DNA of 56,051 bases from positions 1 to 56,051 of the IMG/VR virus record IMGVR_UViG_3300031673_016563. One strand, written 5' to 3'. Below are positions 49,530 to 56,051 of the stretch, piece by piece. The notes beneath the pieces were generated by a model, which searched no databases, was not told the origin of the DNA, and saw nothing but the letters and a program-made list of their open reading frames with translations. The position numbers and the translations under genes were made by a program. Position 1 is the first letter of the stretch. Each line of letters begins with the position of its first letter. The DNA is from a virus.

Positions 49530-50126
49530 ATGAGAAAACTTAGAATTATATCAAAGAAAATGGGGGTCGAGGGGCCTAATGGAAATATCCTGATAGAATA
49601 TGAGTGGAGAACGGTTGAGGGTGAGAAGTGGAGTGACTATGAGGGAGGCATGGTTGCTACAAGGGTAAGTGATTGGGATCGGTCTGAGAAATGCATTACC
49701 TGTAATAGAAGAATTGTTCATATATTCTGGGTTCAAGATAAAGATAATGGAAGAGTTTCCTCTTATGGTAAGGAGCATTTGCATTTAGCTTTAGGATTCA
49801 AGAATGAATTATCCAAATCTCAGATAGATAATTATAAGTCTAAATTTGAGGATATCACTAGGATGCGGGGGATAAGAAAGGATGAGCTTCTAAATAGATC
49901 CGAACCTTATTTTTTTGATTCGGTTAGGAGTATGCGGAAATTAACAGGATTTTCGGATGTTGCAGATAAAATAGGGTGGACTACTTTGTTTAGAATTAAG
50001 GATGGCAGATTTATTACCATTCTTAATGATAGCGAGGAGGATCTAGATATTCTTAAAAAGGAGAGGTTTAAAAAGATTGACCCTCAAGAAGCTAGAAAAC
50101 TTAATAAGTTCAGTTTGAATAATTAG
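49530..50126 (+). CDS. MRKL-tagged protein with a Cys/His cluster
   Basis: 198 residues, start ATG 49530 after TAGGAGG. Begins MRKLRIISKK. C-I-T-C-N at about 56-60, then HIFWVQDKDNGRVSSYGKEHLHLALG gives a C-x2-C plus two His that could hold zinc. The rest has strands and a C-terminal helix. One of the tagged group. Function unknown. Confidence 0.6.
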   Translation: MRKLRIISKKMGVEGPNGNILIEYEWRTVEGEKWSDYEGGMVATRVSDWDRSEKCITCNRRIVHIFWVQDKDNGRVSSYGKEHLHLALGFKNELSKSQIDNYKSKFEDITRMRGIRKDELLNRSEPYFFDSVRSMRKLTGFSDVADKIGWTTLFRIKDGRFITILNDSEEDLDILKKERFKKIDPQEARKLNKFSLNN

Positions 50127-50141
50127 AAGGAGGGATTAACA

Positions 50142-50507
50142 ATGGGTATATCGGAATCAGATTTGAAATATCTTGCCAGCATATCAGATGCGTCAGGGGA
50201 AGTAGGTAAAAAGATTTACAACCAAATAAAATCTATTGATACTATGGCTCTTCCGGCGTGGGGAGCTAAGAATATGATAATATTGGATAAGGGTAAGACT
50301 CAAGATGTGGGGGATTACCTTGGGGGATTTCAATTTGATGCTAAAGGGGTTGATTTCAAAGGAAGGGTTATAATTTATCTTAAACCTGATGATACCTATA
50401 CTATATTATTTGGTAAGTTGAGAGGTACGAATTGGAATCCTTTAAAAAAAATTGATGGTGTAGTGGTGTATAATTTAGTATCCGCGATAAATGAGTATGT
50501 AAAATAA
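50142..50507 (+). CDS. Hypothetical protein (121 aa)
   Basis: Preceded by AAGGAGG. An alpha-beta protein; second half strand-rich (KGVDFKGRVIIYLKPDDTYTILFGKLRGTNW). Does not have the MRKL tag. It ends in promoter-like copy 7. Not recognised; lies among tagged proteins of the likely head/neck region. Confidence 0.55.
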   Translation: MGISESDLKYLASISDASGEVGKKIYNQIKSIDTMALPAWGAKNMIILDKGKTQDVGDYLGGFQFDAKGVDFKGRVIIYLKPDDTYTILFGKLRGTNWNPLKKIDGVVVYNLVSAINEYVK

Positions 50508-50535
50508 TTTTGATCAAAATCGAATATATAATAAA
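50497..50535 (+). promoter_or_regulatory. Phage promoter-like element, copy 7
   Basis: ATGTAAAATAATTT from 50497 and TCGAATATATAATAAA from 50520, spacing 23, ending next to the ribosome site AAAGGAGG of the gene at 50550. The end of the motif is ATATATAATAAA, as in copy 6. Confidence 0.6.
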
Positions 50536-50549
50536 GGAGGAATTAAAAA

Positions 50550-50912
50550 ATGAGGAAATTAAATATAGTAGCTGCTAATCAAAATAAACTTGTGGGAATT
50601 ACATTATACGACTCTCTTACAAAATCGGATAAATTATACACTTTCACGGACGGCAAAGGTAATTATGCGTTAACTCATGGGGATGCCATTTGGTGGGCGG
50701 ATAATAGTAATAAGTCCTTATTGGTGAAGGAGGATAAAGTGGATGGTAAGCCAAAGAAATCATCCTCTCCCGAATATAGTGTGGCCGAGGTTAGTGGTAA
50801 ATTAGGGATTTATGATCTGGACATCTTGGATATGGTTGTAGGGCCTTATAAGAATATGGATCTCATTGAGGGGGATGTTTTCGGTAGGGGTCATTTACCC
50901 CCTAAGGTTTGA
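50550..50912 (+). CDS. MRKL-tagged small protein
   Basis: 120 residues beginning MRKLNIVAANQNK, then a compact alpha/beta domain (KLYTFTDGKGNYALTHGDAIWWADN). It has promoter-like copy 7 directly upstream. Not recognised. The tag and location suggest a virion component. Confidence 0.55.
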   Translation: MRKLNIVAANQNKLVGITLYDSLTKSDKLYTFTDGKGNYALTHGDAIWWADNSNKSLLVKEDKVDGKPKKSSSPEYSVAEVSGKLGIYDLDILDMVVGPYKNMDLIEGDVFGRGHLPPKV

Positions 50913-50956
50913 GACAATTTGACTTTTGAAAAATAATAACTTTAAATTGTTATTTA

Positions 50957-50965
50957 TGTTATAAT
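50957..50965 (+). promoter_or_regulatory. Extended -10 promoter
   Basis: TGTTATAAT is an extended -10 sequence (TGn then TATAAT) in the 93-base gap before the gene at 51006, within an AT-rich stretch. There is no good -35. It is 40 bases before the start codon. Confidence 0.4.
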
Positions 50966-51005
50966 ATGTTTAGGTGTATATTAAAAATAGGAAAGGATAA
51001 AAAAA

Positions 51006-51314
51006 ATGAGAAAATTATCTATTATTGAGGCTAAGACTGCTGAAAATGACAAGGATAAATTGTTAAGGATAGAACTACAAAAGAAGAAATTGAGACAAGA
51101 TATTGCTAGGCCTAAATTGAAACGAGAAATTGCTAAGATTAACAGTAATTTAAAGGATTTAGCTAAAGAGGTGGATAAAACTGATCTAAATAAAGATGCT
51201 ATAGATCAAATAATAGAGAGCACTATAGAATCTTTGAAAAGTGCAAAATCTTATATTAGCTTTGGAATCAAACTAGATAGAATCAAACCTGAGGATTGGA
51301 TTAAATATGATTAA
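51006..51314 (+). CDS. MRKL-tagged small helical protein
   Basis: 102 residues beginning MRKLSIIEAKTAE. I-I-E at 6-8 fits the I/L-x-E cleavage pattern of T4-type prohead proteases. The rest is a long charged coiled coil (LRIELQKKKLRQDIARPKLKREI). Similar in build to internal head proteins. Ribosome site AGGAAAGG. Confidence 0.55.
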   Translation: MRKLSIIEAKTAENDKDKLLRIELQKKKLRQDIARPKLKREIAKINSNLKDLAKEVDKTDLNKDAIDQIIESTIESLKSAKSYISFGIKLDRIKPEDWIKYD

Positions 51315-51353
51315 ATTCGATAGAATTTGAATAAATATAGAAGGAAGATAAAA

Positions 51354-51422
51354 ATAAGAAATCTATCAATGAGCTTAAATAATACTTTAATGAGCATTTT
51401 GAACAGAATGATTAAGATATGA
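51354..51422 (+). other. Possible 22-codon frame with an ATA start, MRKL-like
   Basis: AGGAAG, six bases later ATA AGA AAT CTA TCA ATG AGC: if ATA acts as a start, the peptide is M-R-N-L-S-M-S, close to the tag M-R-K-L-S-I. It runs to a TGA that overlaps the next gene's ATG by four bases, so coupling is possible. The first in-frame ATG is at 51369. ATA starts are rare, and a mutated ATG of a decayed tagged gene is the more cautious reading. Confidence 0.3.
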
Positions 51423-52099
51423 CATTACGAGATTTGGTGAGTCTTACCACATATGAATTAAATCATGAACGAGCGAGCAATTCCAAGGTCTTGAAGATAA
51501 GACCACGAAAGAATTTTAAAAGATTTTCTTTCGTGGTCAAAGGTAACGAGGATTGGTCTAGTAAAACTGGATGGGTGTCCACACTCTTATACCCATCCCT
51601 AAAGGAGGAGGATTTTGAGAGAGGCAGCGGAGTAACTCCTATGGACTCCGATGTCCTTGTGTATTGTACTTGTGATGCTTATTTATACTGGGGGAGTAAA
51701 TATTGGGGAACTCAAGATGATTATAATATCAAGGTTTATAAAGAGAATAGACCTCCCTACGTAAGAGATCCACATAAAGAGCGTTATGTGTGCAAACATA
51801 TAATTCGAGCTTCAAGATATATGAGGAAAAAAGGTTTTAATTATTTCAGCCCTAAAATTTTAAATAATTCCTCTTCAAAAGAGTTTGCTAGTATGGATCA
51901 TATGAGATCTATTATATCCCAATTCATGAGGAAGAGATATAATGCTTCTAATGAGGATGTTGATAATATTATTCTTTCTTTAAATGAAGATAATCTTGAG
52001 AGCAGACTTGAAGAGTGTGGGATATATCCCACACTAAGATCCGAGGAGGGTAGGAGTAGTTTGTTAGATAGTATTATCAATAAGGATGTATTATGGTAA
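51419..52099 (+). CDS. SWIM-type zinc-finger protein
   Basis: 226 residues with the SWIM pattern: C-T-C-D-A-Y (about 82-87), a 35-40-residue spacer with Trp/Tyr, then V-C-K-H-I-I (about 126-131), giving C-x-C-x(n)-C-x-H. SWIM domains bind DNA or protein; similar short SWIM proteins occur in large phages. The N-terminal domain is strand-rich; C-terminal 80 residues are helical. Overlaps the next HNH gene by seven bases. Confidence 0.65.
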   Translation: MTLRDLVSLTTYELNHERASNSKVLKIRPRKNFKRFSFVVKGNEDWSSKTGWVSTLLYPSLKEEDFERGSGVTPMDSDVLVYCTCDAYLYWGSKYWGTQDDYNIKVYKENRPPYVRDPHKERYVCKHIIRASRYMRKKGFNYFSPKILNNSSSKEFASMDHMRSIISQFMRKRYNASNEDVDNIILSLNEDNLESRLEECGIYPTLRSEEGRSSLLDSIINKDVLW

Positions 52100-52932
52100 C
52101 AAAGGTGACTTGTTTAGGGAAGATACAAAGATTTCCTGGGCATAGAACGGTAGATTTTGAGGCGTATATGAAGGAAAATAATGTCATGCCGTTAAAGGAT
52201 TACGAAGGATATAACTCCCATATAACTTATGCATGTAAGAGATGCTCTAAACCAACTATCACTAAATTTTCTTCTTTAAGAATGAGTAAGAATAAATTAT
52301 TTTTGTGTGAGGAGTGTAGAAAGATATGGTTACGGGAGTTGACAATCAAGAAGGGTCAAGCTCTTACTCAAGATAAAATGGATAAATATTTTAAAAAATA
52401 CAATTGTAAATTAGTTGGTCAATATGTGAATAATGGTTCAAAAATGCGATTTATATGCTCCTGTGGAGAAGAGGGTATAACTAGTTGGGTTTGTTTGAGA
52501 TATGGTAGGTCAGTCCCTAGATGCAAGATTTGTAGGTCTAAAAATGCTCACTTTAGACCTGGAAAGGATCACCCTAATTATAATCATGAATTAACGGATG
52601 CGGATAGAAAATGTGGGAGGAGAAAAGAGGGGGATGTAGCTTGGAAACGTAAAATATTATCTCGTGGTAAATGTTGTATTACAGGGGATACTAAAGGCCC
52701 ATTTTCAGCACATCATTTGTTAAGTTATAGGAGATTTCCGGATAAGAGAACGGACCTTAATAATGGAGTATGCATATTAAGACGATTACATATTAAATTT
52801 CATACTATATATGGATATACCAAGTTTACTCCTCAAGATTTCCATGTTTTTGCTACGCAGGAACATGGAAATCTTACACTCTATTGTAATGAGGAGAAGG
52901 AAGTATCTTTATTGAAAGGGAGTGGGATATAG
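52093..52932 (+). CDS. HNH endonuclease with zinc-ribbon modules
   Basis: 279 residues. Zinc-ribbon module 1: TYACKRCSKP and LFLCEECRK; module 2: MRFICSCGEEG, RCKICRS. Then an HNH domain: C-C-I-T-G, FSAHHLLSYRRFPDKRTDLNNGV and LHIKFHTIYGY. The same build as the genes at 46055 and 53623. It overlaps the SWIM gene and lies four bases before a neck-protein-like gene, a typical homing-endonuclease placement. Active-site His are kept, so likely functional. Confidence 0.8.
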   Translation: MVTKVTCLGKIQRFPGHRTVDFEAYMKENNVMPLKDYEGYNSHITYACKRCSKPTITKFSSLRMSKNKLFLCEECRKIWLRELTIKKGQALTQDKMDKYFKKYNCKLVGQYVNNGSKMRFICSCGEEGITSWVCLRYGRSVPRCKICRSKNAHFRPGKDHPNYNHELTDADRKCGRRKEGDVAWKRKILSRGKCCITGDTKGPFSAHHLLSYRRFPDKRTDLNNGVCILRRLHIKFHTIYGYTKFTPQDFHVFATQEHGNLTLYCNEEKEVSLLKGSGI

Positions 52933-52935
52933 AGA

Positions 52936-53619
52936 ATGACGGATCAAGAGATTTTGAATGCTATATGTGGTTTTTTTGGAGCAGCTACAGCCACAGTGGC
53001 TAATAAATTGGTGAATTCTTCCGCTACATTTGTGACTGATGGTATAGTAGCCGGAGATTTATTAATTAATAGAACGGATGCTACGAGTACGATTGTATTA
53101 GCTATTGATAGTGAAACAACTCTCTCGGTTCGGGATGATATTTTTGTATCCGGGGAGGAGTATTTGATTGCAGGTCATTTGGAGAAACGGTGGCGATTCA
53201 GTAAGCAAGATAATTTATTAGATCAGCCTCCTCTTAAAGAAGAATTAGAGGAAACAGTGGGTAGTGCTCTTGGGGAAATAAATGCTTATCCCCCTGTGAC
53301 CTCTTGGACTTTGAGTGAATGTTATGAGGATATCGTGGGAGGCCGGAGAAGTTTACTATTGTATGGTTCTGCTAAAAATGTAGTACAACTCCTTTTAAAT
53401 CACTGGCAACAAGAGGGGTTTGATGCCATACTAGGATCGTTGCAAGCTAACTCAAAATTCGGTGATTATTCTTCCATGTACTCACAGATAGAATCAACTT
53501 TCAATGAGAGATTAGAAAAATTAAAAACTGCTAAGGGCAAATATATTAAAAGAGCTACAGTATCTGATAATACTGCGAATATATTAAGTACAACTCATTT
53601 CTGGGGGTTTAGGTGGTAG
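52936..53619 (+). CDS. Probable neck / head-completion protein
   Basis: 227 residues. The N-terminal half is beta-rich (SSATFVTDGIVAGDLLINRTDATSTIVLAI), the C-terminal half helical with a typical ELEETVGSALGEINAYPP and WTLSECYEDIVGGRRSLLL, then AKGKYIKRATVSDNTAN. The pattern is like head-completion or neck proteins that follow capsid genes. It is enclosed by two HNH genes. Specific role not certain. Confidence 0.45.
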   Translation: MTDQEILNAICGFFGAATATVANKLVNSSATFVTDGIVAGDLLINRTDATSTIVLAIDSETTLSVRDDIFVSGEEYLIAGHLEKRWRFSKQDNLLDQPPLKEELEETVGSALGEINAYPPVTSWTLSECYEDIVGGRRSLLLYGSAKNVVQLLLNHWQQEGFDAILGSLQANSKFGDYSSMYSQIESTFNERLEKLKTAKGKYIKRATVSDNTANILSTTHFWGFRW

Positions 53620-53622
53620 AAT

Positions 53623-54984
53623 ATGGGGGCTAGTAAATGGAATTCGGAAACAGTTTCGCAGTGGTTTAGGGATAAGAATAGTGAATTGCTATCTGAATAT
53701 AAAAATTTGAAGGATAAAATAAGATTCAAATGCTCTAGATGTGGGGAAAATGCTGAGTATCATAGTTTTGATGCATTAAAGGGATATAATTCAAAATGTT
53801 TGTGTAAGAATTGTAATAAAGAAAATAGAGGTAAACATAATGCTTTAGATCCTGAGAGAGTTAAAAAATGGTTTATAGATAGGGGCAGTGAGTTATTATC
53901 CGAGTATGTATCCTCTAGTAGGAGGATTATATTTAAGTGTTCAAAATGTGGAAGTATAGCTGAGCATTCAAATTTAACCAATTTCAGAATTAGGAGATCA
54001 GATTGTCTCTGTAAGAAATGCGCTAGGGAAAAACAAGATCAAGGAAATAGATTATCTCAAAAAGAAGTAGAGAAATGGTTTATAGATAGGGGCAGTGAGT
54101 TATTATCCGAGTATAAGAATAATTCTACTAAGATAATTTTTAAATGCTCAAGATGTGGGAGTATTGGAGAAAACTATAGTTTCAATAATATGAAGGGAAA
54201 AGACTCTCAATGTCTCTGCACAAAATGTGCGAGGGATAATACGGTAGCTTCAAGAAAAGTTACAAAAGATCGAGTTGAGATATGGATGAGAGAACATAAC
54301 TCAAAATTATTAAAATTTACAGGCAATAGAGATGAAATTCATTATATATGCTCGAAATGCGGTATGAATGCGATATATAGTAATTTTATTCACTTAAGGG
54401 AAAGAAATTCCGATTGTTTATGTAGGGAGTGTATAAAAAAAGGATTCACTGAAAAGAGAAGGCTTCCTGAATCCGATGTGAGACAATGGTTTTTGGATCG
54501 TAATTCAGAATTATTATCACCATATGAGGGAATAGATTCAGAAATTACTTATAAATGCTCTAATTGTGGGGTATCCGCTAAGGGTTATTCATTCTATAAC
54601 TTCAGAAGTCGAAATTCGAAATGTTTATGTGGAGTATGCAGAAAGATTTTTGTATCCGGGGAGAATAATAATTTTTGGAGTCTCACTTTAGATGATAGCA
54701 AGAGACGGAGTTTCAGAAAATATAACAACCCGTGGTATTTACCTTGGAAGAAGGCTGTATTGCGAGAACATAACTATACTTGCACTATTACGGGGGAGAA
54801 TAAAGGAGATATAGTTATCCATCATTTATATAATTGGGCCGATTTCCCGGAACAGAGAGTATTTTTAAGTAATGGGGTAGTAATTAGACGGGATCTTCAT
54901 AAGGAGTTTCACGAGATATATGGTAGGAGGAATAACACTCCGGAACAGTTTATGGAGTTTGTGGAGAGGTATTATGTCAATTAA
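53623..54984 (+). CDS. HNH endonuclease with five tandem zinc-ribbon repeats
   Basis: 453 residues. Five repeats of about 60-70 residues run from residue 1 to 345: W-F-x-D-R-x-S-E-L-L-S-E-Y, then F-K-C-S-x-C-G and C-L-C-x-x-C at the end. Each has four Cys. A C-terminal HNH domain follows (C-T-I-T-G-E, IHHLYNWADFPEQRV, LHKEFHEIYG; canonical His are retained). A repeat array linked to a nuclease could bind a long DNA site with each unit touching a few bases, but that is inference. Its stop overlaps the next gene by 11 bases. Confidence 0.78.
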   Translation: MGASKWNSETVSQWFRDKNSELLSEYKNLKDKIRFKCSRCGENAEYHSFDALKGYNSKCLCKNCNKENRGKHNALDPERVKKWFIDRGSELLSEYVSSSRRIIFKCSKCGSIAEHSNLTNFRIRRSDCLCKKCAREKQDQGNRLSQKEVEKWFIDRGSELLSEYKNNSTKIIFKCSRCGSIGENYSFNNMKGKDSQCLCTKCARDNTVASRKVTKDRVEIWMREHNSKLLKFTGNRDEIHYICSKCGMNAIYSNFIHLRERNSDCLCRECIKKGFTEKRRLPESDVRQWFLDRNSELLSPYEGIDSEITYKCSNCGVSAKGYSFYNFRSRNSKCLCGVCRKIFVSGENNNFWSLTLDDSKRRSFRKYNNPWYLPWKKAVLREHNYTCTITGENKGDIVIHHLYNWADFPEQRVFLSNGVVIRRDLHKEFHEIYGRRNNTPEQFMEFVERYYVN

Positions 54985-55468
54985 GAGCCTGACTGATTAT
55001 GAACTCCTACTAAAAGAGAAGGTTGCATATAAAACTATAGTATTTTTTCTGAAGAAATTTGGATTGAATGTTACAATAATAAGAGAGAAGAACAACGCTG
55101 AGAGACAAGAGGAGAATGCAGAACCCGTAAGTTCCTTAACGGATGCGGCTATTTCAGTTTATGGGGAGTTTAGCGGAGTATCCCCAGCGAAAGCCAATGC
55201 GGGGGATACCGATGTTGATCTTGTAAATGTGGCTTTTCCCGCCAGAGTTCTATTTACGAATATACTATCTAATCCCTATGATGCCGCTGCTTCGGGGGAT
55301 TTTGAGGAGCAGGTCATATATACTTTTGATGATATAACTACTAATGATAGGATTGAATTGACCAGTACGGACGGGTCTAAAAAATATTATCTAGTGATGG
55401 AGCCACAAGTAATGGGCAAAACTGTGGACATTTATAAGAGTTTCAAGGTCGTAAATATAGGGGAGTAA
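54974..55468 (+). CDS. Structural protein candidate (164 aa)
   Basis: ATG at 54974 with GAGAGGT upstream, overlapping the HNH gene by 11 bases; a longer frame from 54920 is inside the HNH domain and unlikely. Helical start, then a beta-rich domain (VDLVNVAFPARVLFTNILSNP, DDITTNDRIELTSTDGSKKYYLV) like small head-completion proteins. Function inferred from position. Confidence 0.5.
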   Translation: MSIKSLTDYELLLKEKVAYKTIVFFLKKFGLNVTIIREKNNAERQEENAEPVSSLTDAAISVYGEFSGVSPAKANAGDTDVDLVNVAFPARVLFTNILSNPYDAAASGDFEEQVIYTFDDITTNDRIELTSTDGSKKYYLVMEPQVMGKTVDIYKSFKVVNIGE

Positions 55469-55470
55469 GA

Positions 55471-55680
55471 ATGAGAAAGCTTATCATTATTGGAAATCAA
55501 GCAGGAGATATGTTGAGAGTGAGAAAGCTTTTGAAGCACTTTTATGATAAAGATCGTGGGGATATGAAAAAAGTGAGGAATGATCTTGTTAATCATGTTG
55601 TGAATAATGCATACGTTAGAGAATCAAATGAATTTATAGATTTATTGTGGGAGGAATTTAATAAAATATTCGTAAGTTGA
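55471..55680 (+). CDS. MRKL-tagged small protein
   Basis: 69 residues beginning MRKLIIIGNQAGDML. A second MRVRKL-like stretch follows at 16-22 (RVRKLLKH), so the tag may overlap a helical domain. Ends FNKIFVS. It starts two bases after the previous stop and is followed by another tagged gene. Confidence 0.5.
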   Translation: MRKLIIIGNQAGDMLRVRKLLKHFYDKDRGDMKKVRNDLVNHVVNNAYVRESNEFIDLLWEEFNKIFVS

Positions 55681-55700
55681 GAGAAGGAATGGAGATAAAG

Positions 55701-56051
55701 ATGAGAAAATTAAGTATTGTAGCGAAGAGTATTGTCCCAAATAGTTGGATATCGGGTCAAGGTAAAGAAAAACGTTTAAATATTGATTTACCAAATTTTA
55801 GTAAGGATGTAATTAAAAAATTCCTTACTAAGTTTGGTATTCCTCCTGTGGAAAGCCATTTCTGGGTAAAAAATAAAAATGATAAAGGCTATCTTGAGGT
55901 TACTAAGATAAATCCCTCTAGACAATGGGACGATGAAAAAAATCATTTTGAATATATTCCCGGTAAATATGATGTGCATATAATGTACTCTAAGGATGGG
56001 AGAGTTTACACTTGGTATAAATTGGATAAAGTATTGAGTAAAAAAGAGGTT
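55701..56051 (+). CDS. MRKL-tagged protein, 3' end outside the window
   Basis: ATG at 55701 after AATGGAGATAAAG. 117 codons are visible and the frame is still open at the last base. Starts MRKLSIVAKSIVPNS; then a segment (FLTKFGIPPVESHFWV) and strands (VHIMYSKDGRVYTWYKLDKVL). The seventh or eighth tagged protein. Not recognised. Confidence 0.55.
   Translation, partial: MRKLSIVAKSIVPNSWISGQGKEKRLNIDLPNFSKDVIKKFLTKFGIPPVESHFWVKNKNDKGYLEVTKINPSRQWDDEKNHFEYIPGKYDVHIMYSKDGRVYTWYKLDKVLSKKEV

Overview
This window is a stretch of a large tailed-bacteriophage genome (Caudoviricetes, probably jumbo-class). All credible genes lie on the + strand, tightly packed with frequent 1-11 nt overlaps and strong GGAG-type ribosome binding sites. 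The sequence is AT-rich. A terminase, portal, protease, scaffold, capsid block sits beside replication and nucleotide-metabolism genes. The low-GC character and strong Shine-Dalgarno sites fit a low-GC (Bacillota-like) host, but nothing in the window proves a host.

Layout. 1-5475: a deoxynucleotide kinase-like gene, small hypotheticals, a tail-completion-like protein, CTP synthase and a large unknown, closed by a strong terminator at 5521. 5674-8090: a tail-fibre-like protein with tetrapeptide (x-V/L-T-G) repeats, its miniature paralogue and a small repeat protein. 8120-13236: an NAD-dependent DNA ligase broken into three separate genes, interleaved with members of a solenoid-like repeat-protein family that share start and end caps. 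13316-20526: small genes and a purine cluster (purM, purB, purD); purB carries an amber codon at a conserved Trp. 20903-24696: CCA-adding enzyme, unknowns and another repeat-family member. 25129-27549: a family A DNA polymerase broken into three genes. 27826-35578: paralogous small genes, J-domain protein, DHH phosphoesterase, a relic of an HNH-type gene, three clamp-loader-like subunits (delta', delta, gamma/tau) and a 5' nuclease. 35568-45923: a sigma-region-4-like protein, unknowns, a repeat-palindrome element, large terminase, portal, prohead protease, scaffold candidate, decoration candidate and major capsid protein, closed by a terminator at 45948. 46055-56051: head/neck-type small genes interrupted by three HNH nucleases built on zinc-ribbon repeats.

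How the parts fit. The phage appears to supply much of its own polymerase, clamp loader, ligase and nucleotide supply. Two core replication enzymes are made as three separate chains each, with their catalytic residues retained, so they presumably assemble in trans. A 39-bp element (TGTAAAA, then TCGAATATATA at fixed spacing) recurs seven times in front of genes and is probably a phage promoter; the sigma-4-like protein is a candidate, unproven, partner. At least eight unrelated small proteins share the N-terminus M-R/K-K-L-x-I, which resembles a targeting or propeptide tag.

The most interesting items are the fractured ligase and polymerase, the cap-sharing repeat family, the MRKL tag, the fixed-spacing promoter and the repeat-palindrome element before terL. 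All identifications come from reading motifs; no database search was run.
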